Source of the DNA: Bacteroidota bacterium
GTDB lineage: Bacteria; Bacteroidota; Bacteroidia; 2-12-FULL-35-15
Direction: 5' to 3'
Assembly (NCBI GenBank): GCA_016722565.1
Contig: JADKIU010000002.1
Span: 1 to 64,000, forward strand
DNA length: 64,000 bases
The first letter of the stretch is position 1. Every line of letters begins with the position of its first letter. Position numbers and translations under genes: made by a program. The notes below the pieces were generated by a model, which was given only the letters and a program-made list of their open reading frames with translations, searched no databases and was not told the DNA's origin. Below are positions 1-8,105 of this stretch, piece by piece.

Positions 1-631
1 TTTATCGTTACGACCATGGCCATTTTTAATAAAGTTGTAGGAGATAGCCATTTCCTTTGGTTGCCGGAAAGAAAAGATTGTTTGAATGATTTTTTAAAAC
101 ACGATTTACCATGGCAAACCATACCTTATATGGAGAAAGAATTTGTAGAGCGACTTGGTGGCTTCGATTATTATTTGATCAGTTGCAAGATGTTGAATTG
201 CACACCAGGGCATTGTTTGTAAAAGGTGTTCGCTATGTCTGTGTGAATACAGCTGCAGATTGTTATTTCAGAATTGATGAGGAACGCCTAAATTTTGATA
301 CGGAACGTTTTTTGGACAAATGGATAACCTCTTCAATCAAGTATTGCTTAAAATTTTATGAGTTTATATAGCTGAAAACCGTTCAAATTTGTTGATGGGA
401 ACCATTTTTTAAGGCATATTTACTATTCTTGTTCAATTTCGATTAAAAAGCATCAATAAAGAGCAATTTGATTCTTTAGAATCCAAATTATTTCAATCTC
501 CCATTTTTTCTGATTATGCAAAGTCAAAAAAAGTGTACTTTTATATCACAAGATGGTTTAATTTGTTGCCTTTTAGAATTAAGGGAATTAATTGGTTTAT
601 AAATAAAGCACTTTTGTTTGCACTGAACTAA
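1..631 (+). pseudogene. Glycosyltransferase family 2, C-terminal part (5' end outside window, multiply frameshifted)
   Basis: The gene enters the window already open and can be followed to a TAA at 629-631 only by changing frame about four times (near 171, 370, 410 and 445). Stitched together, it reads GGFD, then LFDQLQDVELHTRAL, then a tail ending in WFINKALLFALN. A GGFD...L..LQDVEL.TR pattern is typical of the acceptor-side half of GT2 (GT-A fold) enzymes that make surface polysaccharides. At least two breaks sit at homopolymers (T6 near 405, A5 near 447), so sequencing error is more likely than decay, although a true pseudogene cannot be excluded. The next gene starts 3 bp downstream. Sugar donor and acceptor cannot be read from this fragment. 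Confidence 0.6.
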
Positions 632-634
632 GAA

Positions 635-1354
635 ATGACAATTAATACCACATCTTCTTTAAATAGAAATTTTGGCTTGGATTTAATTCGAGTCGTTGCA
701 ATTTCATTAGTTCTAATTGCACACGCAGGAATAACTTCTGTTTATGGTTTGAAAATTGGCGGACTAGGAGTCGAAATATTTTTTGTATTAAGTGGATTTC
801 TAATTGGTCAGATTTTAATTCGTGATTTTTCAGGAGGAGTTAATTCAAGGTATCATGAACTTTTGGGTAAGAAGATGGTTTAGAACACTTCCGCTTTATT
901 ATGCTGTTATTATTCTCAAATTTATTTTTTTAGATTCTTCTTTAGGACCTAAAGTCTTAGTTTACTTCGTTTTCTGCAGAATAATTTTGTTTAGGCTTGA
1001 CTTTTTGCCTGTATCATGGAGTTTGGTGATAGAAGAATGGTTTTATCTGACGATTCCAATATTGATGTTTTTGTTCTTACGAAAGAATATAACGAAAGAA
1101 AAGTTTCTGTTTTTTTTGATTGCGTTTATTCTCTTAGAGAATATAATAAAGTCTTTATACCTACTCAATTTATTTGATACATCCTGTTTTTCATGCAATT
1201 ATTGAGTCAAAGGAAAGTTAACTTTTATGGGTTTTTCGAAGCCCTGTTGGCTGTTTTATTAACCATTATTTTTTCGGCTATTATTTATAAGTTTTACGAA
1301 AAACCGATGATGGATCTTCGTGACAAAATAAATTTTATTAATTATGAAATTTAG
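635..1354 (+). pseudogene. Acyltransferase family 3 (OafA-like), frameshifted and short
   Basis: The N-terminus (LDLIRVVAISLVLIAHAG, then GVEIFFVLSGFLIGQIL) is the hallmark first helix of acyltransferase-3 membrane O-acyltransferases, with the conserved H near residue 27. The frame changes near 848 (GGVNSR to NFWVRRWFRTLPLYY) and again near 1170-1205. The last piece, FEALLAVLLTIIFSAIIY followed by KFYEKPMMDLRDKI, ends in a TAG at 1352-1354 and is a typical family C-terminus. Even when stitched, the product is only about 240 residues against the usual 330-400, so an internal deletion as well as indels is possible. The role would be acylation, often acetylation, of a polysaccharide precursor. 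It overlaps the next acyltransferase start (1344) by 11 bp. Confidence 0.6.
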
Positions 1355-2366
1355 TAGAACGATTCCTAAAAATATCCCGGTAATTAATTCTTACAGGGCT
1401 ATTGGTATTTTGATTGTTTGTTTTGCACATTACATCTGTAATATTACAGGTTTTTTTGAAAGTCCCATTCTTCCATATCTTCACAGTTTTGGATATGCTG
1501 CAGTAATTGTGTTTTTTACGATTTCGGGATTTGTAATCCCTTGGTGGTTGCATAATTGTAATTATAAAATCAACGATTACGGACGATTTGTTGCAAGGCG
1601 AATGCTGCGTATTGAGCCACCTTTTATTGTTGCTTTGGCTTTAGCAATTCTCTACACCTATGTTCGAACTACCAGTCCGTATTATAATGGGGTAGATACA
1701 ATTCCTTCTATTAAAAGAATTTTGTTGCATTTGGGCTATTTAATTCCGTTTGTTGAAAACGAACGATGGATTCGAGATTCATATTGGACATTAGCGATAG
1801 AATGTCAATGGTATTTAGTAATGGGATTGGTTTATCCATTGTTTTTTAATAAAAATCAGATTGTGCGTTTCGCCTCTTATTTTGTAGCCCTGATTCCTTG
1901 TTATTTTATTAATAATTATTTATTTCAATACTTTCCAGTTCTACTTATGGGTTCTCTTTTGTGTTCATATGCTACCAACACAATTGAAAAACGCGAGTAT
2001 TTAATCATTGCGATCGCTTATTTTATTTTTATATTTTTTAGGGCGAATCCTTTAACTGCAATCAGTGCATTGGTAATTATTCCATTGTTGTTATTGTTTG
2101 CAGGGTATAACAATCCAAAGTTGAATGTTATCGGAAATATGTCCTATTCGATTTATTTGATGCATAGTTTATCAGGCACCGCCTTGATTAATTATTTTTC
2201 ACATACAGTTCATCATCCTTTTATGAAAATTATAGTGGTGATTGCCGGTGTTGTTTTTACACTTATAACGTCTTATATTTTTTATAGGTTAGTGGAAAAA
2301 CCTGCTCATAAAATATCACTGAAAGTTGCAGTGAATGAGTATGAATTTAAGCAGAAACAAAAATAA
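1344..2366 (+). CDS. Acyltransferase family 3 membrane protein (OafA/YrhL type)
   Basis: Intact 340-residue polytopic membrane protein. NSYRAIGILIVCFAHY near residue 15 is the family motif with its conserved catalytic-type His. VIVFFTISGFVIPWWL, the arginine-rich RRMLRIEPPF and DSYWTLAIECQWYL follow in the usual order, and the C-terminus FYRLVEKPAHK matches the typical YxxxEKP end. About ten membrane helices are apparent. Members transfer acyl groups (commonly acetyl) to sugars of O-antigen or exopolysaccharide. It lies in the same operon-like run, with a glycosyltransferase starting 3 bp after its stop. The transferred group and target sugar cannot be told from sequence. Confidence 0.85.
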   Translation: MKFSRTIPKNIPVINSYRAIGILIVCFAHYICNITGFFESPILPYLHSFGYAAVIVFFTISGFVIPWWLHNCNYKINDYGRFVARRMLRIEPPFIVALALAILYTYVRTTSPYYNGVDTIPSIKRILLHLGYLIPFVENERWIRDSYWTLAIECQWYLVMGLVYPLFFNKNQIVRFASYFVALIPCYFINNYLFQYFPVLLMGSLLCSYATNTIEKREYLIIAIAYFIFIFFRANPLTAISALVIIPLLLLFAGYNNPKLNVIGNMSYSIYLMHSLSGTALINYFSHTVHHPFMKIIVVIAGVVFTLITSYIFYRLVEKPAHKISLKVAVNEYEFKQKQK

Positions 2367-2369
2367 AAA

Positions 2370-3515
2370 ATGAAAATTGCATTACTTACCGATGGAATCA
2401 GTCCATATGTGATAGGTGGAATGCAAAAGCATTCATTTTATCTGGCAAAGTATCTTTCCAAAAACAAAATTTATGTGGATCTCTACCACATGAATCAAAG
2501 TAATTTGAATATTCATGATTTGGCTGTTTTTACTGAAGAGGAAAAGAAATTCATCACTTCCATCGTACTTCCATTTCCAAAGCTGGATCAATTTCCCGGT
2601 CATTATGTTCGTGAATCCTACCGTTATTCCGAGCTAATTTTTAATGAAATAAAGAAAAAGTTAAATACCTATGATTTTATCTATACAAAAGGGTTTAGTG
2701 GTTGGAAGTTAATTGAAGAAAAGCAGAAAGGTTTAGCATGTCCATCTATCGGGGTTAAATTTCACGGATATGAAATGTTTCAAGATGCTCCAGATTTTAA
2801 AACCAAGTTGCAGCATCTGTTATTGAGAAGATCTGTTAAATGGATAAATCAACATGCAGATTTTGTTTTTTCCTATGGTGGAAAAATTACGGAGATTATT
2901 AAAAGCTTGAATGTTTCTGTGGATAGAATTATTGAAATTCCTACAGGTATTGAACCCAGCTGGATGACAAACAATCCGGTTATCACCAATCCGGTAAAAA
3001 GATTTGTTTTTATTGGCCGGCAAGAGCGCAGAAAGGGTATTGAAGAGTTAACAACGGTACTTAGTAAGATTTTGAATACTCATAATTTTGTTTTTGAGTT
3101 TATCGGGCCTATTGATGCAAAAAAACGAATTGTAGCTTCCAACATTGTTTATCATGGTGAGTTAAGAGATATTCAACAGATAAAAAACATTTTGCAACAT
3201 GCTGATGTTTTGGTTTGTCCGAGTCATTCCGAAGGAATGCCGAATGTAATTATGGAAGGAATGGCAAGCGGTTTGGCTGTTTTGGCAACAGATGTTGGTG
3301 CTGTTCGTGAAGAGCTTAAAGCAGGAAATGGTATTTTGATTCGTCCTTCCTCAATTGAAGCGCTTGAAAAGGCGATTGTAACGTTTATTGATATGTCACA
3401 AGAGGACCTTACCAAAATGAAAAGGTCTTCCATTGATAGTATAAAACTTAATTTTTTGTGGGATGACATTATTTTGGAGACAATTGACCGCATTAAAACA
3501 GCTATAAAATCCTAA
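2370..3515 (+). CDS. Glycosyltransferase family 4 (GT-B fold)
   Basis: 381 residues. The N-terminal domain starts MKIALLTDGISPYVIGGMQKH, with the glycine-rich acceptor-domain loop. The C-terminal donor domain has FIGRQERRKGIEEL and the EX7E signature in EGMPNVIMEGMASGLAVLAT, which binds the nucleotide-sugar ribose and phosphate in GT4 enzymes. It should act at the cytoplasmic face of the inner membrane, adding a sugar to the lipid-linked repeat unit. It sits 3 bp after the acyltransferase and 38 bp before the DUF4956 gene, where a candidate internal promoter occurs. Linkage and donor are unknown. Confidence 0.85.
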   Translation: MKIALLTDGISPYVIGGMQKHSFYLAKYLSKNKIYVDLYHMNQSNLNIHDLAVFTEEEKKFITSIVLPFPKLDQFPGHYVRESYRYSELIFNEIKKKLNTYDFIYTKGFSGWKLIEEKQKGLACPSIGVKFHGYEMFQDAPDFKTKLQHLLLRRSVKWINQHADFVFSYGGKITEIIKSLNVSVDRIIEIPTGIEPSWMTNNPVITNPVKRFVFIGRQERRKGIEELTTVLSKILNTHNFVFEFIGPIDAKKRIVASNIVYHGELRDIQQIKNILQHADVLVCPSHSEGMPNVIMEGMASGLAVLATDVGAVREELKAGNGILIRPSSIEALEKAIVTFIDMSQEDLTKMKRSSIDSIKLNFLWDDIILETIDRIKTAIKS

Positions 3516-3523
3516 AAAATCAT

Positions 3524-3531
3524 TATTTTTG
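3524..3531 (+). promoter_or_regulatory. Candidate Bacteroidota -7 box (TATTTTTG)
   Basis: Matches the TAnnTTTG consensus of the Bacteroidota primary sigma factor and ends 22 bp before the ATG at 3554. No good TTTG -33 element lies 19-22 bp upstream, so this is a moderate candidate for an internal promoter driving the DUF4956/VTC/CotH module. Confidence 0.35.
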
Positions 3532-3553
3532 TGTTGAAACAACAATTCAACAT

Positions 3554-4237
3554 ATGAATGAAATAAAAGCATTTTTAGCAGATAATCTATCCGGATTTTC
3601 ACCCAAGGCCATTCCCGGTTTTATTTTCAGTTTTTTAGTTTGTGCCTTATTATCCTTTTTGTTAGGAAGATTATACGTTAAGTATGGAAATTCACTGTCG
3701 AATAGGAAATCATTTTCCCGAAATTTTATTGTTTTAGCGATTACAACCATGTTTATTATATCGGTTGTAAAGTCGTCCTTGGCTTTGTCACTCGGTTTGG
3801 TGGGTGCCCTTTCAATTGTTCGTTTCCGTTCAGCTATAAAAGAACCTGAAGAGTTAACCTATTTGTTTTTAACAATTGCTATTGGGTTAGGTTGTGGTGC
3901 CGGTTTGACCATATTAACGTTAATTGCGTTTATTGGTTTTGTTATCGTTATCTGGTTTAATAACCGCTTTCAAAAGGAAACTGAAAATCAGAGTTTATAC
4001 TTAACTGTTAACAGCAATAACCCTGCTTCAGTTGATTTATCAAAGATTGTTGCAGAGCTGAAAAAAACATGTTCTTCAATTAAGTTGAAACGAAGCGATG
4101 AAAATACGAATGCTGTTGAGGCTTCATTTTATGTTGAGTTTGATGATATTGAACAATTGGAAAAAACCAAGCAAGCATTAAAAAGTATCCATCCATCTGT
4201 TTCTGTTACTTTTATGGATAATACACGTGATTTTTAG
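3554..4237 (+). CDS. DUF4956 domain membrane protein
   Basis: 227 residues. Several hydrophobic helices span roughly residues 15-135 (SFLVCALLSFLLG, FIVLAITTMFIISVV, LTIAIGLGCGAGLTIL, IAFIGFVIVIWF). A strongly conserved cytoplasmic-type loop, ALSIVRFRSAIKEPEELTYL, is diagnostic of DUF4956. A soluble C-terminal tail of about 85 residues resembles a small alpha/beta regulatory domain. The molecular function of DUF4956 is not established to my knowledge. It is 6 bp upstream of a VTC-domain gene and next to a CotH gene, and I recall these families as frequent neighbours, suggesting a shared membrane machine. No truncation is seen. Confidence 0.85.
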   Translation: MNEIKAFLADNLSGFSPKAIPGFIFSFLVCALLSFLLGRLYVKYGNSLSNRKSFSRNFIVLAITTMFIISVVKSSLALSLGLVGALSIVRFRSAIKEPEELTYLFLTIAIGLGCGAGLTILTLIAFIGFVIVIWFNNRFQKETENQSLYLTVNSNNPASVDLSKIVAELKKTCSSIKLKRSDENTNAVEASFYVEFDDIEQLEKTKQALKSIHPSVSVTFMDNTRDF

Positions 4238-4243
4238 TCGTAC

Positions 4244-4942
4244 ATGTCGCAATTAACCTCTAACCAAACAGAAGAGCTTCGTCATGAGCGGAAATTTTCC
4301 ATCTCTGATTATTCGGCATTAGAAGTAGAACAAATTATAAAATATAATCCAGCTTGTTTTTCTGAAATTTATCATCCGCGGCAAATAAATAATATTTATT
4401 TTGATTCACTCGGCTATACCAGTTATTACGAGAATGTTGATGGAGAGCGGGATAGAGTGAAGGCACGCATTCGTTGGTATGGCGAATTGTTCGGACGCGT
4501 AGAAAAACCAATTTTAGAATTTAAAATTAAGAAAGGCTTATTGGGTAAAAAGGATTTTTTTGAACTAGCTCCTTTTCAGTTAGATGATTCATTTTCTAAA
4601 CAAACGATTGTAGATGCATTAAAAAATGAGCGAGTTCCCCTTGATATTCGAAATACTTTGTTGGCAATGCAGCCATCCTTGTTGAATTCCTATTCTCGCA
4701 AGTATTTTATTTCAGCGGATAAAAACTTTAGATTAACAATCGATACTCAACTTCAGTTTTATCGCATTTCGTATCAGCAAAATCTTTTTGTGAATACCGT
4801 TGTTGATCACAAATCGGTTGTACTTGAACTAAAATATGATTCACAGTATGAAAATGAGGCTAAAGAAATTGGTAGTCGTTTCCCTTTTTCTTTAACGAAA
4901 AATTCAAAATATTTACAAGGTGTTGAAAAGGTGCTGTTTTAA
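4244..4942 (+). CDS. VTC-domain protein (polyphosphate polymerase-like)
   Basis: 232 residues, almost wholly a VTC catalytic-type tunnel domain. ERKF at residues 15-18, NNIYFDS near 49-55, RVKARIR at 71-77, LEFKIKKG at 91-98, SRKYF at 151-155, LTID at 164-167, LELKY at 194-198 and SKYLQG at 221-226 all match the positions of charged strands lining the tunnel of yeast Vtc4. That enzyme makes polyphosphate from ATP with a divalent metal. The bacterial version lacks the SPX and membrane parts, so it is probably cytosolic and may be recruited by the adjacent DUF4956 protein. The key Arg, Lys and Glu residues appear intact, but activity and substrate are inferred. It is translationally close to both neighbours (6 and 11 bp). 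Confidence 0.85.
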   Translation: MSQLTSNQTEELRHERKFSISDYSALEVEQIIKYNPACFSEIYHPRQINNIYFDSLGYTSYYENVDGERDRVKARIRWYGELFGRVEKPILEFKIKKGLLGKKDFFELAPFQLDDSFSKQTIVDALKNERVPLDIRNTLLAMQPSLLNSYSRKYFISADKNFRLTIDTQLQFYRISYQQNLFVNTVVDHKSVVLELKYDSQYENEAKEIGSRFPFSLTKNSKYLQGVEKVLF

Positions 4943-4953
4943 TACTACTCCAA

Positions 4954-6732
4954 TTGAAATACATAAAAAAAATAAAGAACAGGTATTCAAATAAACTCAA
5001 ATTAGTGACACTAATTTTTGTTTTAACGCTGATTTTTTCATTTTGGTATAGCTTAAAATATTCTGGTTCGAAAAAGAATGATAGCCCGGAGTTGATCTTC
5101 TCCAATGCTTTAATTGTGCCGGATTGCTCGGCACAAGGTGGGTTTTACAATGAGCCAATTACTTTAAGTTTATCCGCGGGTATTCCTAATTTAAAAATAT
5201 ATTTTACCACAGATGGATCTGAACCCACGTTGAAAAGTGAGGTTTATGATCGCCCGATTGTAATTCAAGATATTACAAGCAATAGGAATAATTTATCAGC
5301 CATTCCGACTTCTCCTAGATGGAAGCCACCGCTAGGTGATGTATTTAAAGGAACTATCATACGAGCTATAACGGTTGATGCCCTGAATCATAAAAGTGCA
5401 GAATTGAAAAGAAGCTTTTTTGTAATGTCCAACAAAAGTAATTATTCATTGCCGGTTATCTCAATGATCATTAATCAGAAAGATTTTTTTGGATACAACA
5501 AAGGGATTTATGTGCTAGGAAAAACCTATCTGGATAAAGATAATTATATCCGAAAACAGCTTCGTTTGGATTTGCCATGGTGGGAATATCCAGCAAATTA
5601 TATGCTTCGAGGATCGGATGCTGAGCGAGATGCTTTTATAGAGCTATATGAACCAAATGGTAAATTAGGTTTTCAGTCCAATGTTGGTATTCGTATCAAT
5701 GGAAATGCTACCCGAGGTTTTCCGCAAAAATCATTACGTGTTTGTTATAGAAGTAAATACGGACAGCCTGTTTTAGACTATAATTTGTTTTCGTCAAATC
5801 CTGTAAAACGCTTCAATTCATTTGTTTTAAGAAATTCTGGTAACGATGGTAATAAAACGATGTTTCGAGATGCGTTTATGCAATCCTTAATGAAAAATAC
5901 ACATGTGGATATTCAAGACAATCGTCAAGCAGTGGTTTTTATTAATGGTGAATATTGGGGTATTCATAATATTCGTGAACGTTTTGATGAGAATTACCTG
6001 GTAAATAAATATCATTTGACGGTTGATTCACTTTCAATTCTTGAGTTGAATGGGACAGTTGTTTATGGTGAGAAACATTCGGCAACACATTTTGAAGAGT
6101 TGATTGATTTTGTTAAAAAAAATGACCTCTCAAAACCTGAAAATTATCAATTTATCTCTGATCGAATAGATGTACAAAGCTTTCAAGATTTTATTATTTC
6201 CAATGTTTTCTTTTGTAATAGCGATTGGCCAAATAATAATGTTAAATTTTGGAGATATACAGGTGGGGATGATTCAGATACTATCTCGGTTCGTGATGGT
6301 CGATGGCGATGGATATTGTTTGATACCGATTGGGGATTTGGATATAATGAATCCGGGCAAGCAAATGCGAATTTATTAAAAAGAGCAACCCATATCGGGA
6401 ATGTAGGCGTTTTGTTTGATGGCTTATTAAAAAATGAGACATTTAAAGCGCAATTTTTACAGCGGTTTCAAGAGCTTTTAAATACAACTTTTGAGTCAAA
6501 CCATATGTTGGAAGTGATAAACGAATTTGAAACGACTTTGAAGCCTGAAATCCAAGAGCATATTAATCGTTGGAGAGCCATTGAGAGCCTCGATCAATGG
6601 AAGTTGAATGTTGCTGTAATGAAGGATTTTGCTCAAAAAAGGCCTAGATTTCAAGCCGAACAGTTAAATACGTTTTTTGAACTTCAAGGAAAACAACAAA
6701 TTACGATAAAAAGCAGCTCAAAAGCCCATTAA
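4954..6732 (+). CDS. CotH kinase-like protein with N-terminal chitobiase/FN3-associated domain
   Basis: 592 residues with an N-terminal membrane anchor or signal (LKLVTLIFVLTLIFSFWYSL). Residues about 55-155 form a CHB_HEX_C/FN3-associated beta domain (KIYFTTDGSEPT...). The rest is CotH: GIRINGNATRGFPQKSLRV near 247, SFVLRNSGNDGN, VVFINGEYWGIHNIRERFDE, and the metal-site-like FDTDWGFGY. CotH proteins are atypical secreted protein kinases in Bacillus spores; in other bacteria their targets are unknown. The location is extracytoplasmic. The most upstream start is a TTG at 4954; no ATG is well placed. The position, 11 bp after the VTC gene and before a polymerase/ligase, suggests a role in modifying or anchoring the surface polymer. 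Confidence 0.85.
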   Translation: MKYIKKIKNRYSNKLKLVTLIFVLTLIFSFWYSLKYSGSKKNDSPELIFSNALIVPDCSAQGGFYNEPITLSLSAGIPNLKIYFTTDGSEPTLKSEVYDRPIVIQDITSNRNNLSAIPTSPRWKPPLGDVFKGTIIRAITVDALNHKSAELKRSFFVMSNKSNYSLPVISMIINQKDFFGYNKGIYVLGKTYLDKDNYIRKQLRLDLPWWEYPANYMLRGSDAERDAFIELYEPNGKLGFQSNVGIRINGNATRGFPQKSLRVCYRSKYGQPVLDYNLFSSNPVKRFNSFVLRNSGNDGNKTMFRDAFMQSLMKNTHVDIQDNRQAVVFINGEYWGIHNIRERFDENYLVNKYHLTVDSLSILELNGTVVYGEKHSATHFEELIDFVKKNDLSKPENYQFISDRIDVQSFQDFIISNVFFCNSDWPNNNVKFWRYTGGDDSDTISVRDGRWRWILFDTDWGFGYNESGQANANLLKRATHIGNVGVLFDGLLKNETFKAQFLQRFQELLNTTFESNHMLEVINEFETTLKPEIQEHINRWRAIESLDQWKLNVAVMKDFAQKRPRFQAEQLNTFFELQGKQQITIKSSSKAH

Positions 6733-6736
6733 AACG

Positions 6737-6744
6737 TATATTTG
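6737..6744 (+). promoter_or_regulatory. Candidate Bacteroidota -7 box (TATATTTG)
   Basis: A perfect TAnnTTTG match 20 bp before the GTG at 6765, in the short gap after the first CotH gene. No convincing -33 TTTG is seen, so an internal promoter for the polymerase/ligase gene is possible but unproven. Confidence 0.35.
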
Positions 6745-6764
6745 AAATTAAATTATACATTTAA

Positions 6765-8090
6765 GTGTTAACCTATTATAAAGAAAATATTCAACTTTTT
6801 GTTATCCTATTTATTTGGCTGGCAGTAGGGATGTATGGTGGTCCGATTATTTATCTTGTTTTGCCGTTAACACTCATCTTGATGAAGCAAAAGGAGATGT
6901 ATGAGGAACTGCTTCTCGGATATCTTTTCATACTCATTCTTTCAGATAGTTTAGATTTTCATTTGGATTTTGCTAAAAATGTAAAAAACATTTACATCGT
7001 TCTTTTATCTGTCTTTGTTCTTTTCGATAAAGAAAATTTTAGACCTCTAAATGAATTGTATAAAATTTTTATTCCATTCTTTCTTTTTTCATCGTTTACA
7101 ATGCTTTTTAGTGTCACAGATTCCTTCTTTTTTACGAGTGTCCAAAAAACATTATCCTATTTTCTTACTTTTCTAATCATTCCAACTCTAATTTCGAAAT
7201 TGTACAGGCAACATGGTGAACAATTTTTGAGGCGATTTCTGTTTTTTTCGTTAACCTTTCTTTTTGCAGGCTTTATTTTGAAATTCTTGGCCCACGATGT
7301 TGCCTATTTGATCACAGGAAGATATAGAGGGGTATTAGGCAGTCCGAATGGACTTGGAACCTTTAGTTTTTTACTTTTTGTGGTGTTTTTTGTAGTGGAC
7401 AATTTTTGGCCATTATTATTTTCAAAACGAGAAAAAATAATTGCTTATGCTGCGATATTACTTTCTGTATATATGGCCGGATCTAGAAACTCTATTCTAT
7501 CGGTATTAATCTTCTTTATTTTTCAGCGCTTTTTCAGCATCTCTCCTTTTATTGGATTTTTGGTCTTTTCTGTTACCTTAGTCGTTTCTGAATTGATAAC
7601 AACCAACATTACAGCGGTGGTTGTTTCATTAGGACTTGAAAATCTGTTCCGGATAAACACACTGGAAGATGGAAGTGGTAGATACATCGCATGGGATTTC
7701 GCCTGGAAACAGATTCAACATCATTTTTTTATTGGAAAAGGTTTTGCGTACAACGAATTTTATATGCGCCAATATTATCATGAATTGCAACGAATGGGAC
7801 ATCAAGGTGGTATCCATAATTCATTCCTTACATTTTGGATGGATCAAGGCTTGATCGGATTGCTAATTTATTTAAGGTCATACATTTTAATCTTCATGAA
7901 GGCCTCTAAGATTTCGAAATTTGCTTTTCCTATCATGTTTGCGATTGTTTTTTCTGCCATGTTTGAATCTTGGCTAGTCGGCTCTTTAAGTGCTTTTGCC
8001 TTTTTGGGCATCTTTATTTTTACAATTATATCAGAAGATTATCATAAAGTATCTACACCAGCTGTCGAACCAGCGTTAGAACTGAATTAA
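6765..8090 (+). CDS. O-antigen ligase/polymerase family membrane protein (Wzy_C)
   Basis: 441 residues, about 11-12 membrane helices. A large periplasmic loop carries DGSGRYIAWDFAWKQI, IGKGFAYNEF and GGIHNSFLTFWMDQGL; the H-N-S-F-L motif and preceding Arg are characteristic of the Wzy_C (O-antigen ligase/polymerase) family. SPNGLG and GSRNS segments are also typical. It should work at the periplasmic face, polymerising lipid-linked repeats or transferring finished chains to an acceptor; sequence alone does not separate these. The start is GTG at 6765, and an ATG about 66 bp inside is an alternative. It lies between two CotH genes. Codon use is like its neighbours. Confidence 0.85.
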   Translation: MLTYYKENIQLFVILFIWLAVGMYGGPIIYLVLPLTLILMKQKEMYEELLLGYLFILILSDSLDFHLDFAKNVKNIYIVLLSVFVLFDKENFRPLNELYKIFIPFFLFSSFTMLFSVTDSFFFTSVQKTLSYFLTFLIIPTLISKLYRQHGEQFLRRFLFFSLTFLFAGFILKFLAHDVAYLITGRYRGVLGSPNGLGTFSFLLFVVFFVVDNFWPLLFSKREKIIAYAAILLSVYMAGSRNSILSVLIFFIFQRFFSISPFIGFLVFSVTLVVSELITTNITAVVVSLGLENLFRINTLEDGSGRYIAWDFAWKQIQHHFFIGKGFAYNEFYMRQYYHELQRMGHQGGIHNSFLTFWMDQGLIGLLIYLRSYILIFMKASKISKFAFPIMFAIVFSAMFESWLVGSLSAFAFLGIFIFTIISEDYHKVSTPAVEPALELN

Positions 8091-8105
8091 AAGTGGAATA
8101 AATTA

